Source: JAGLYZ01 sp049642725
Lineage (GTDB): Bacteria; Patescibacteriota; Minisyncoccia; Minisyncoccales; JAGMDC01
Direction: 5' to 3'
Length of the DNA: 27,690 nt
Assembly (NCBI GenBank): GCA_049642725.1
Contig: JBARPC010000010.1
Span: 1 to 27,690 of the forward strand
Below, piece by piece: positions 21,143 to 27,690 of the stretch (positions are counted from its first letter, which is position 1; the number at the start of each line of letters is the position of its first letter). The notes below the pieces were generated by a model that was not told the origin of the DNA, did not search any database, and saw only the letters and a program-made list of their open reading frames with translations. The position numbers were made by a program, and so were the translations under genes.

Positions 21143-23251
21143 TTATCCTGGCCATTTTTCAATAATCAAGGCCTTTTTCTCTTTTAAAGGAAGAGTTTGA
21201 TAAATTTCTTCAGTAATGAAAGGCATAAATGGATGAAGTAATTTAAGAGAACTAAACAAAACATAAGTTAAAACTTGCTGAGTTTCAGGGGTAGTTTGTT
21301 TTTTTGATGTCTCAATATATTTATCGCAGAAATCGTGCCAGAAAAAATCATAAAACTTATGAGCGGCCTGACCGAACTGAAAACTATCCAAATCTTTATT
21401 TACTGATTTTATTGTTCTGTTTAACTGTTTTAATATCTTTTTATCTGCCTCGGTCAAGTTTTGAGCTCTAAATTGCCCCAGCTTAGCAAGATGCCAATAG
21501 GATTGAGATTTGTTGTTTGGTTTTGAGATTTGCTGCAAAACAAATCGGCTGGCGTTCCAGAGCTTATTACAAAACTTTCTCCCCATTATTATATTTTCCT
21601 CTCCAAATCGTATGTCCTGCAGGTCTGTAATTTGCCAGACAATTCCAAATCGGGTAGCATCAGCTCCATATTTTTCAATAAGATTTATAGGGTCTATTCC
21701 AGTGCCTAATGATTTTGACATCCTTGCCCCTGCTTTGGTAAGTACTGTAGCGTGAATATAAACTTTTCTAAAAGGTGGTTTTTTCATAAATTCCATTCCT
21801 GAAAAAATCATTCTGGTCACCCACAAATTTATAATTCCCCTGTCTGTAATCAAAACATCTGTTGGATAAAATCTTTTAAGGTCTTTTGTTTTTTTAGGCC
21901 ATCCCAAAGCAGCAAATGGCCAAAGAGCAGAAGAAAACCAAGTGTCTAAAACATCTGTTTCCCCTTTCAAAGGAATCTTGTGTCCCCACCAAATCTGCCT
22001 TGATATACACCAATCCTTAATGTTTCTTAGCCATTCAAGATAGGGTTTTTCCCATCTTTTTGGTTGAAATTTTACTTTGCCGGTTTTAACCGCCTGAATT
22101 GACAACTTTGCCAAGTTATTCATTTTTAAAAACCACTGCCAAGAGGGAATCAGTTCTATTGTGGCTCCGCACCTGTAGCACTTTGGAATTTGATGAGTAT
22201 AATCTTCAGCTTTTTCCAAGAGACCAAGATTTTCTAAGGCTATGAGTACTTTTTCACGAGCTTCCAAAACCGTTAAGCCCTGATATAAACGAGGAGCATT
22301 TTCAGTAATTTTTCCATTTTCATTAATAACTTGAACACTTTTTAGGTTATGCCTAAGACCAATCTCATAATCAGTTGAATCGTGAGCAGGAGTAACCTTT
22401 ACGGCACCGGTGCCAAATTCCGTATCAATAATTCTATCGGCAATAACTGGAATTTCTCTATCAACTATTGGCACAATAACTTTTTTACCAATTAAATCTT
22501 TATATCTCTTATCTTTTGGATTAATTGCCAATGCTGTATCCCCGAGCATTGTCTCCGGACGAGTAGTCGCTACGATAATATATTTGTCTTCCTCTTCAAG
22601 TAATCTATATTTTATAAACCACAAATTTCCTTTTTTTTCTTTATACTCAAGCTCTAAATCAGACAAGCTTGTCTGGCATCTTGGACACCAATTAACTACT
22701 CTTTTACCTCGGTAAATCCAACCCTTTTTATAATAATATAGAAATGCTTTCTCCACTGCCCGAACATAATCTTTATCCATGGTGAATCTGGTTCTTGACC
22801 AATCACAAGAACATCCCATTTTTTTTAGCTGCTCTAAAATAATATTTCCGTATTCTTCTTTCCATTGCCAAACTCGCTTTATAAATTTTTCTCTGCCCAA
22901 GTCAAATCTTGTTTTACCTTTTTTCTTCAGCTCTTTTTCTACTCTATTTTGAGTAGCTATACCGGCATGGTCAGTGCCAGGAAGCCAAAGAACTTGATAG
23001 CCCTGCATTCTTTTTTGCCGCACTAAAATATCATGCACAACATCTTGAAGCGCATGTCCCATATGAAGCTCGCCCGTGATGTTTGGCGGTGGAATAACAA
23101 TAGTATAATTTTTTCTTCTCTTGCCAGGCCCGCCTCGACGAGCCCGCTCGTCGGGCGAGGCGGGCAGTTTGTCCGGATTAAAAAAACCGCCTTTTTCCCA
23201 AAAAAGATAAATTTTTTCTTCAATTTTCTTCGGCTTATATTGTTTTTCCAT
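21143..23251 (-). CDS. valS: Valyl-tRNA synthetase, short form
   Basis: A 702-residue class I aminoacyl-tRNA synthetase charging tRNA-Val. The HIGH motif is ELHMGHAL (His63, His66) after YTIVIPPPNITG, the editing-domain motif is TTRPETMLGDTA (229-240), and the KMSKS loop is ARMSKSLGTG (509-518). PGTDHAGIATQ supports valine rather than isoleucine. It is shorter than the usual about 880 residues: the segment between GHKIP (424-428) and DVLDTWFSS is only five residues where most enzymes have about 35, and the C-terminal coiled coil is missing. A GC-rich palindrome encodes residues 30-42, and repeats encode about 574-583 (QISKPNNKSQ). The ATG at 23251 begins the duplicated segment also present at 24443. 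Confidence 0.95.
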   Translation of the reverse strand: MEKQYKPKKIEEKIYLFWEKGGFFNPDKLPASPDERARRGGPGKRRKNYTIVIPPPNITGELHMGHALQDVVHDILVRQKRMQGYQVLWLPGTDHAGIATQNRVEKELKKKGKTRFDLGREKFIKRVWQWKEEYGNIILEQLKKMGCSCDWSRTRFTMDKDYVRAVEKAFLYYYKKGWIYRGKRVVNWCPRCQTSLSDLELEYKEKKGNLWFIKYRLLEEEDKYIIVATTRPETMLGDTALAINPKDKRYKDLIGKKVIVPIVDREIPVIADRIIDTEFGTGAVKVTPAHDSTDYEIGLRHNLKSVQVINENGKITENAPRLYQGLTVLEAREKVLIALENLGLLEKAEDYTHQIPKCYRCGATIELIPSWQWFLKMNNLAKLSIQAVKTGKVKFQPKRWEKPYLEWLRNIKDWCISRQIWWGHKIPLKGETDVLDTWFSSALWPFAALGWPKKTKDLKRFYPTDVLITDRGIINLWVTRMIFSGMEFMKKPPFRKVYIHATVLTKAGARMSKSLGTGIDPINLIEKYGADATRFGIVWQITDLQDIRFGEENIIMGRKFCNKLWNASRFVLQQISKPNNKSQSYWHLAKLGQFRAQNLTEADKKILKQLNRTIKSVNKDLDSFQFGQAAHKFYDFFWHDFCDKYIETSKKQTTPETQQVLTYVLFSSLKLLHPFMPFITEEIYQTLPLKEKKALIIEKWPG
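21503..21532. repeat. Repeated TTGAGATTTG motif inside valS
   Basis: TTGAGATTTG occurs exactly at 21503-21512 and 21523-21532. It encodes the low-complexity QISKPNNKSQS stretch. The same ten bases make up the tandem units at 19621-19648 in the Mur ligase gene. Confidence 0.6.
23128..23165. repeat. GC-rich in-frame composite hairpin inside valS
   Basis: Outer arms GCCCGCCTCG (23128-23137) and its exact complement (23156-23165) enclose an inner ACGAG/CTCGT stem. It encodes residues 30-42 (PASPDERARRGGP) between the N-terminal helix and the conserved TIVIPPPNITG strand. Confidence 0.85.
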
Positions 23252-23269
23252 AAAATTTAAAGAAAATAG
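23209..23269. repeat. Direct repeat copy A, the 5' end of valS
   Basis: The first 15 codons of valS and about 18 bases before its ATG. 23209-23259 match 24443-24493 at 45 of 51 positions, and the similarity runs on past a small gap to about 23269. Together the copies flank the fic gene. Confidence 0.85.
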
Positions 23270-23280
23270 TATTAATTAAA

Positions 23281-24345
23281 TCATGTGATTTTCCTGTATC
23301 TTGTGCTTCGACCAAGACCAATACGTTCAATCTTTTTGAACCGCAAAAGTTTATCAAGAGCTTGTTTTACAGTAGGCCGCGCGATCCTTGTTTTTTCAAT
23401 AATCTCGCCAGTAGCCGCTTCATTTACTTCTTGAAGATATTGCCATACTGCTAACTGCTTTTTAGATAATAACTTTTCTATATTTTCTTTAGATAATAAC
23501 TCTACTGCCATCTGCGATTGTTTAAGAAAAATAGTTAAAAAGAAATCCAGCCACGGAGTAATATCTTCATGCTTGGTCTTAAACGTCTTCTGGCTTTTTC
23601 GCAACGCCATATAGTAATCCGGCTTATTGTCTTCCATTAATTTTTCATGAGAGATATAAGGCATATATAAATATCCTTGTTTAAGCAAAAGAAGATTAGT
23701 CAAAATACGAGAAAGTCTGCCATTGCCGTCTTGAAATGGATGTATCTGTAAAAACTCAACGAGAAAACTGCCTACAATAAGAAGCGGATGATATTTTTTA
23801 TCAGCAAAAGCCTCTTGGGTCCTTTCAACTAACTCTTGCATCTCTTTGGGAGCAAGATAAGCTGGTGTAGTGTCAAAAAGAACGCCGATTGACTTACCTG
23901 CCGCATCTATCATTTCAACTTTATTTTCTCCCTTTTTATATTCACCCCTATGAAACTCGTCTTTTTTTACATACTTAAGAAGCTCTTTATGAAAGTGCTT
24001 AATAGAGTTTTCTGAAAATTTAAGAGATTTCCAGGAGTTAAAAATATTTTCAAGTAATTCATAATATCCCTTTGCCTCTTGCTTATCACGATCTGTAAAT
24101 TTCTGGATATCAATGCCGCGCATCGTTTTCTCAACATCTTCATCAGAAAGTTTAGCGCCCTCAATACGGGTAGAGGAGCCAGTAGAAGTAATTAAAACTG
24201 ACCGTTTGAGACGGCCTAAAACCTGAGGGCTCAATTGGACACCGGCGATCCACTGTCCTTTTAATTCATCAATTTGTGTTATTTTTGACCAGATATTAGC
24301 TGGAATTTGAGCAAGACGTTGGTCAAATTTGTTATTTTTTGCCAT
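23281..24345 (-). CDS. Fic-domain protein with C-terminal winged helix
   Basis: A 354-residue Fic protein. The active-site motif HPFQDGNGRLSR begins at His202 and is complete, so transfer of AMP (or another nucleotide part) onto a hydroxyl side chain is expected. The inhibitory motif STRIEG (58-63) is in the N-terminal part with its glutamate, the class II self-inhibiting arrangement. The last 65 residues (QLAVWQYLQEVNEAATGEII, ARPTVKQALDKLLRFKKI) form a winged helix for DNA binding. ATG at 24345 is preferred; the frame extends only to a TTG at 24375, inside an operator-like palindrome. It has its own promoter and sits 29 bases before valS. No antitoxin-type partner gene is adjacent. Duplicated valS sequence on both sides suggests it was inserted here. 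Confidence 0.9.
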   Translation of the reverse strand: MAKNNKFDQRLAQIPANIWSKITQIDELKGQWIAGVQLSPQVLGRLKRSVLITSTGSSTRIEGAKLSDEDVEKTMRGIDIQKFTDRDKQEAKGYYELLENIFNSWKSLKFSENSIKHFHKELLKYVKKDEFHRGEYKKGENKVEMIDAAGKSIGVLFDTTPAYLAPKEMQELVERTQEAFADKKYHPLLIVGSFLVEFLQIHPFQDGNGRLSRILTNLLLLKQGYLYMPYISHEKLMEDNKPDYYMALRKSQKTFKTKHEDITPWLDFFLTIFLKQSQMAVELLSKENIEKLLSKKQLAVWQYLQEVNEAATGEIIEKTRIARPTVKQALDKLLRFKKIERIGLGRSTRYRKIT

Positions 24346-24350
24346 AAAAT

Positions 24351-24403
24351 AATTGGATATATCAACTATGTCCAATTATAGCCAATCTTTGCCTAAAAAA
24401 CAA
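24351..24403 (-). promoter_or_regulatory. fic promoter with operator-like palindrome
   Basis: On the minus strand TTGTTT (24398-24403) lies 17 bases before a perfect TATAAT (24375-24380). A 27-base imperfect palindrome (24351-24377) overlaps the -10 end and the expected start of transcription: half-sites AATTGGATATA and TATGTCCAATT match at 10 of 11 positions around 5 bases. A site here would block RNA polymerase; the winged helix of Fic is an obvious candidate to bind it, which is inference. Confidence 0.6.
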
Positions 24404-24404
24404 G

Positions 24405-24485
24405 TTAAATAATAAAAAACTGCTGTTCAGCAGTATAATCACAAATCTTTTCTTCAATTTTCTCTGCCTTATACTGCTTTTCCAT
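24405..24485 (-). pseudogene. Remnant copy of the valS 5' end
   Basis: An open frame of 26 codons starting five bases after the NUDIX stop. It begins MEKQYKAEKIEEKI, nearly the same as the first 14 residues of ValS (MEKQYKPKKIEEKI), then diverges into CDYTAEQQFFII and stops. The non-matching part overlaps a terminator. It is most simply a leftover of valS from before the fic gene arrived. Confidence 0.8.
24419..24434 (-). terminator. Rho-independent terminator after the NUDIX gene
   Basis: Stem ACTGCTG/CAGCAGT (24419-24425, 24428-24434); on the minus strand it is followed by TTTTTATTATT. It lies inside the valS remnant and would end the NUDIX transcript before the fic promoter. Confidence 0.7.
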
Positions 24486-24502
24486 AAAATTTACAAAATA
24501 GA
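24443..24502. repeat. Direct repeat copy B, matching the valS 5' end
   Basis: Partner of 23209-23269, about 88% identical over the first 51 bases, including the ATG and the bases upstream. It runs into the last codons of the NUDIX gene. Confidence 0.85.
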
Positions 24503-24937
24503 TTTATCGTAAATCTGGCTCGCCCAAAATATTTTTTTATCATCTAACCATCTCAAAATGGCTTTCTTTAAAGCGACAGGAAGAACAGTTTCTCTAATAA
24601 ATTGATTTTTATCCATGAAAACAAAATCTATATGGTCCTCCTGACTCTTAGTAACTATTTTATCAGTGTCTATATTAAAAACTAAATTAATTTCGTGGTG
24701 TTTCTCATTATCTTCAATAAAAATATTTTCTACCGTACCGATAAATATCCATTTATCAACTGACAAATCTAATTCTTCTTTCATCTCACGCAAAAGTGTT
24801 TCTTTCACACTTTCACCAAATTTAATATGCCCGCCCGGAAAGAAATAATAATTTTTTTCTTTATTTTTACAAACTAAAATTTTTCCTTGATGTTGAATTA
24901 CAATCCTGACACAAACTTCAAATTCTTTATTTTCCAT
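24491..24937 (-). CDS. NUDIX hydrolase
   Basis: A 148-residue NUDIX protein, which hydrolyses a nucleoside diphosphate linked to another group. The NUDIX box runs from 36 to 58 (GHIKFGESVKETLLREMKEE), with the glutamates of REMKEE that bind magnesium; the usual glycine after EEx is aspartate. The N-terminal strand VCVRIVIQHQGKILVCKNK and FFPGGH are typical. The substrate cannot be told. A TAAAAT box (24945-24950) 7 bases before the ATG suggests a leaderless transcript, but I see no good -35. Its stop lies inside duplicated valS sequence. Confidence 0.9.
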   Translation of the reverse strand: MENKEFEVCVRIVIQHQGKILVCKNKEKNYYFFPGGHIKFGESVKETLLREMKEELDLSVDKWIFIGTVENIFIEDNEKHHEINLVFNIDTDKIVTKSQEDHIDFVFMDKNQFIRETVLPVALKKAILRWLDDKKIFWASQIYDKSIL

Positions 24938-25050
24938 AATTCAAATTTTACTTAATTTTAGCGAAAATATATTCATCAATAAATTTTTTGATTTAATTAA
25001 ATACATGTTTTTTATATCTAAATACTTCTTATAAAATTCTAATTGAATTT

Positions 25051-26694
25051 TCATTTCACTGGCAGTTCAATATAGAAAGTTGCTCCTTTGTTTCTGCCCT
25101 CGGATTGGGCTCGGATTTTGCCGCCGTGAAGTTCAACAAATTTTCTGGCAACATTGAGACCAATCCCTGTCCCCTCAACAAAAGCATCTCTACCTGCTTG
25201 ACCTCTAACAAATAATTCAAAAACACGATTTTTTTCTTCTTTGGTAAATCCTCTGCCAGTATCCTTTATTTCTATAATAATTTTACCTTCATCTTTGTGA
25301 TTCGGAGCTTGAAATATGTAATTTGCGGTTATAGATACATAACCTTTCTCTGTGTATTTAATAGCGTTATCAATAAGATTAAAAATCGCCTGCCTTATTT
25401 TCAAAGCATCTATATTAATTTCAGGCAAAGGTTTTTTCGGTTTTTGCCAAATCAGTTTAATGCCCCTTTTTTGAGCTCGGGGTTTCATCTCTTGATATAC
25501 ACTTTCAACTATCTTTCCAATTCTGGTTGGCTCTTTCTCTAATACTACTTTTCTCAACTCAATCTTAGAAATACTTAATAAATCATTAACGATTTTAATC
25601 AATCTTTCAGAAGAGGTAAAAATATTTTTTAAAACTTTCTTCTCTCTTTCTTCTAACTTCCCATAAGTTCCTTGCAGCATCAATGAACTATACCCTTTTA
25701 TGGCTGTCAAAGGAGTTCTTAACTGATGCGAAGCCATAGAAATAAATTCTGTTTTGCTTTTATTAAGTTTTTCCAGCTCTTTATTGGCTTTTTCTAATTG
25801 TAAGGTTACTCTTTCCAGTTCTTTCCGTCTTTTAATTTCTTCTAAAACACTTTTAACCAACAAATAACCAAAATAGAGGAAGAAAATTAAAATTAAACCT
25901 TTGAAAAGTTGAATTGAAAGCTCTGGGGTAAAAATCAAAGCATCTAAGGTAAGTAAAATACCGATCAAAACTACAAAAAGAGTAGTTAAAACAACCTTTA
26001 TTCCAAAAAGTTCATGTTTGACAATAGCATAAGCTGTAAAACCTAAAAGAAAAATTGTGGAGTAATCACCTATATAATAATATTGTGAGACATTAAATTT
26101 AATGGGAAGGGCGATATTAAAAATGATATTTGCTAAATAAAATAAAACAATTCCAATTAAGAAAAATTCAATTTTCTTTTTTTCTTCTTTTAAGGATTTG
26201 AAATATTTTTTAAATAGTGGATATAAGGTAGCACACATCAAAAACATTACAGTCCCCAAAAAGGGTAGCATTCCTTTTCCATAAAAAACCACTAAATTTC
26301 CATTTTCAAATTTTATCCCTTCAATCACTAAATTAGTAAACCCAGTGATAAAAGCAATAGTCATTCCTAAAAATAACACCATTTTATTTAAGAGCCAATA
26401 TTTCTTTTCTTCCTGTATAATATAAACTGCGACTAATGAGAGGAACAAGAAAAGTAAAGGAGTAACAAACCAGGCAATTTTAATAAATAATAGAGATTGA
26501 TAAATTTGGTTTTGCCCTACGAATCTTGCAAAATAAGCAAAATTAACCCAAAAAAGCATTGAGGCCGTCATTAAAATAAACAATTTGTTAATTTTAGCTT
26601 TCGGGTTATTATAATAAACCAAAAAAGCCAGCCAAAGAGCTATGGCATTAATTAAAAATACTAAGACCTTATTAATAAGAAGAAATTCTATCAT
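25051..26694 (-). CDS. Sensor histidine kinase with N-terminal 7TM region
   Basis: A 547-residue membrane sensor kinase. Residues about 8-225 hold seven or more hydrophobic segments like the histidine kinase N-terminal 7TM region, with two more at about 233-278. A short coiled coil (285-315) leads to the phospho-acceptor His323 in MASHQLRTPLTAIKGY. The ATPase domain shows NLIDNAIKYT (N box), IEIKDTGRGF (G1) and GTGIGLNVARKFVELHGG (G2), so it is complete. The ATG overlaps the stop of the upstream UbiA gene by four bases (ATGA), so both are translated together. No response regulator follows directly; the stand-alone receiver at 20751 is the nearest candidate. The 7TM region suggests a small or lipid-soluble signal. 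Confidence 0.93.
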   Translation of the reverse strand: MIEFLLINKVLVFLINAIALWLAFLVYYNNPKAKINKLFILMTASMLFWVNFAYFARFVGQNQIYQSLLFIKIAWFVTPLLFLFLSLVAVYIIQEEKKYWLLNKMVLFLGMTIAFITGFTNLVIEGIKFENGNLVVFYGKGMLPFLGTVMFLMCATLYPLFKKYFKSLKEEKKKIEFFLIGIVLFYLANIIFNIALPIKFNVSQYYYIGDYSTIFLLGFTAYAIVKHELFGIKVVLTTLFVVLIGILLTLDALIFTPELSIQLFKGLILIFFLYFGYLLVKSVLEEIKRRKELERVTLQLEKANKELEKLNKSKTEFISMASHQLRTPLTAIKGYSSLMLQGTYGKLEEREKKVLKNIFTSSERLIKIVNDLLSISKIELRKVVLEKEPTRIGKIVESVYQEMKPRAQKRGIKLIWQKPKKPLPEINIDALKIRQAIFNLIDNAIKYTEKGYVSITANYIFQAPNHKDEGKIIIEIKDTGRGFTKEEKNRVFELFVRGQAGRDAFVEGTGIGLNVARKFVELHGGKIRAQSEGRNKGATFYIELPVK

Positions 26695-27554
26695 ATTATA
26701 GTTTCACCAATGATAATTAAAATAGGCCATAAAATAAACTCTGAACTTTCTAAAACATAAGAAGAGTATTTTTGATTTTTAGCTTGACTAAAACAAAAAA
26801 GGTTAAAAGGAATGGTTAGTAAAAGTATTAATGTTGATATAGGAAAGATATTAAAGTAAAGAGAGAAAATTATTGGAATTGGCGCAGTGGACAATAAACT
26901 TATTATTCCTAAAATATTAAGCATTTTTTCTTTTCCAAAAATAACTGGAAAAGTAAGTAGATTTTCTTTTTTATCACTTTCAATATCTTTTACATCTAAA
27001 AAGACCTGCATCATAAACGCCTTAAAGTAAATAAATACCATTATTAAAAGTGCAATGGATAAAAGAGATATTGTTAGAGGATAAGAATAATAAATAATCG
27101 GAAAAAATACCAATAAAACAAAAACAGCGGAAACAAATAAATCTTTGAAAATAATTATTTTTTGAGTCATTTTTTTGAAAACTACTGTATAAAGCCATCC
27201 GAATAATAACAAAAACATTCCAAACACTAAAGCCCAAATGTTACTAAAATATATTAAACTTCCTATGATAACAAAAATTATAACATAAAAAATTTTGGGT
27301 ATTTTAGGAAAATAGATCCGAATATGTTTAGTTCTCTGAGGATTGGTTAAACAATCTACATCAATTTCTTTGAATCGATTATATAAATAAATTAGATAAA
27401 AAATAAAATATGTAATTAATAAACAATCCCAGGTTATTTTAATATTCAGTAAAATACCTGAAAAAAGCACTATAGCGGCAGCCCCTAACGAAGGCAAATG
27501 TCCGCCGTAAATAAACTCATTCCAGATAAATTTTAGGATTTTCTCAATTGCCAT
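26691..27554 (-). CDS. UbiA-family prenyltransferase
   Basis: A 287-residue membrane protein with about eight or nine helices. The second Asp-rich motif DVKDIESDKKENLLTFPVIFG (Asp187, Asp190, Asp194) is standard for the UbiA family. The first, YLYNRFKEIDVDCLTNPQR (59-67), is degenerate relative to NDxxDxxxD but in place. Members move a prenyl chain from its diphosphate onto an aromatic or polar acceptor within the membrane. No quinone, heme O or archaeal-lipid genes are in the window, so the acceptor is unknown. It is first in a two-gene unit with the histidine kinase, behind a promoter at 27583-27611. Confidence 0.85.
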   Translation of the reverse strand: MAIEKILKFIWNEFIYGGHLPSLGAAAIVLFSGILLNIKITWDCLLITYFIFYLIYLYNRFKEIDVDCLTNPQRTKHIRIYFPKIPKIFYVIIFVIIGSLIYFSNIWALVFGMFLLLFGWLYTVVFKKMTQKIIIFKDLFVSAVFVLLVFFPIIYYSYPLTISLLSIALLIMVFIYFKAFMMQVFLDVKDIESDKKENLLTFPVIFGKEKMLNILGIISLLSTAPIPIIFSLYFNIFPISTLILLLTIPFNLFCFSQAKNQKYSSYVLESSEFILWPILIIIGETII

Positions 27555-27582
27555 AATTTTTGAGTTTTGTTTTCATTCTTTA

Positions 27583-27611
27583 ATTTTACCCCGTTAGAAA
27601 AAAATATTCAA
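27583..27611 (-). promoter_or_regulatory. Promoter of the UbiA-kinase unit
   Basis: On the minus strand TTGAAT (27606-27611) and TAAAAT (27583-27588) are 17 bases apart. The spacer contains CTAACGGGG, one arm of the inverted repeat at 27588-27656. The leader is about 20 bases with no clear Shine-Dalgarno. Confidence 0.5.
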
Positions 27612-27656
27612 ATCATTTTAATAATTTATAATCTTCACTGATTTTCCTAACAGGGT
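27588..27656. repeat. Inverted repeat, ACCCCGTTAG type
   Basis: Arms ACCCCGTTAG (27588-27597) and CTAACAGGGT (27647-27656) pair at 9 of 10 positions around a loop of about 49 bases. The outer sequence and the nearby ATTCAAAT resemble the repeat at 42-111, so they may be one family. It is next to the UbiA promoter. Confidence 0.55.
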
Positions 27657-27690
27657 CTACTAAATTTTCTTTGAAATAACAATAAAAAAT

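Overview
The window is AT-rich and gene-dense, with nearly every gene on the minus strand. It looks like a piece of a Candidate Phyla Radiation (Patescibacteria, probably Parcubacteria-like) genome. This assignment is an inference. It rests on: Elp3, EndoQ and a PP-loop ATPase of archaeal type in an otherwise bacterial gene set; a short ValS; a Mur ligase without its first domain; a 7TM histidine kinase; a TasA/camelysin-like exported protein; a DUF2330 protein with peptidoglycan-binding domains; and very small genes with overlapping ends. I see no tRNA, rRNA or CRISPR array, and no gene-free stretch longer than about 180 bases.

Layout from left to right. 1-182 holds no gene, only a long inverted repeat and a leftward promoter. 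183-764 is a TasA-like exported protein. 910-5594 is a purL-purQ-DUF72 unit with its own promoter. 5744-7957 is purC and purB, which have strong Shine-Dalgarno leaders and visibly higher GC than their neighbours. 8060-9393 is purM and a small unknown gene. 9423-15598 runs on the minus strand through the DUF2330 protein, EndoQ, an amino-acid permease, a small membrane protein, acylphosphatase, an EF-Tu-domain-2-like protein, a LOG-like protein and a PP-loop ATPase. At 15.9 kb a divergent promoter region separates a small membrane gene from elp3, the only plus-strand gene. 17599-20674 is murE-like, rtcB, a small membrane gene and a 39-residue gene, ended by a bidirectional terminator. 20751-24937 is a receiver protein, valS, a fic gene and a NUDIX gene. 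25051-27554 is a UbiA prenyltransferase and a histidine kinase with overlapping ends.

The most unusual signal is a set of palindromic or tandem-repeat DNA elements lying inside coding sequences and keeping the reading frame open (DUF72, purL twice, the PP-loop gene, elp3, rtcB, the Mur ligase several times, valS). They appear to add short, low-complexity peptides to otherwise conserved enzymes, as Rickettsia palindromic elements do. One element type in purL shares its core with an inverted repeat between genes. The intergenic inverted repeats sit directly against promoter boxes, so the repeats may also move promoters.

Other points: several genes have -10 boxes placed so that transcripts would start within a few bases of the ATG (leaderless); the fic gene is flanked by a duplicated valS 5' end, which suggests how it arrived, and carries an operator-like palindrome; EndoQ ends in a clamp-binding-like pentapeptide.
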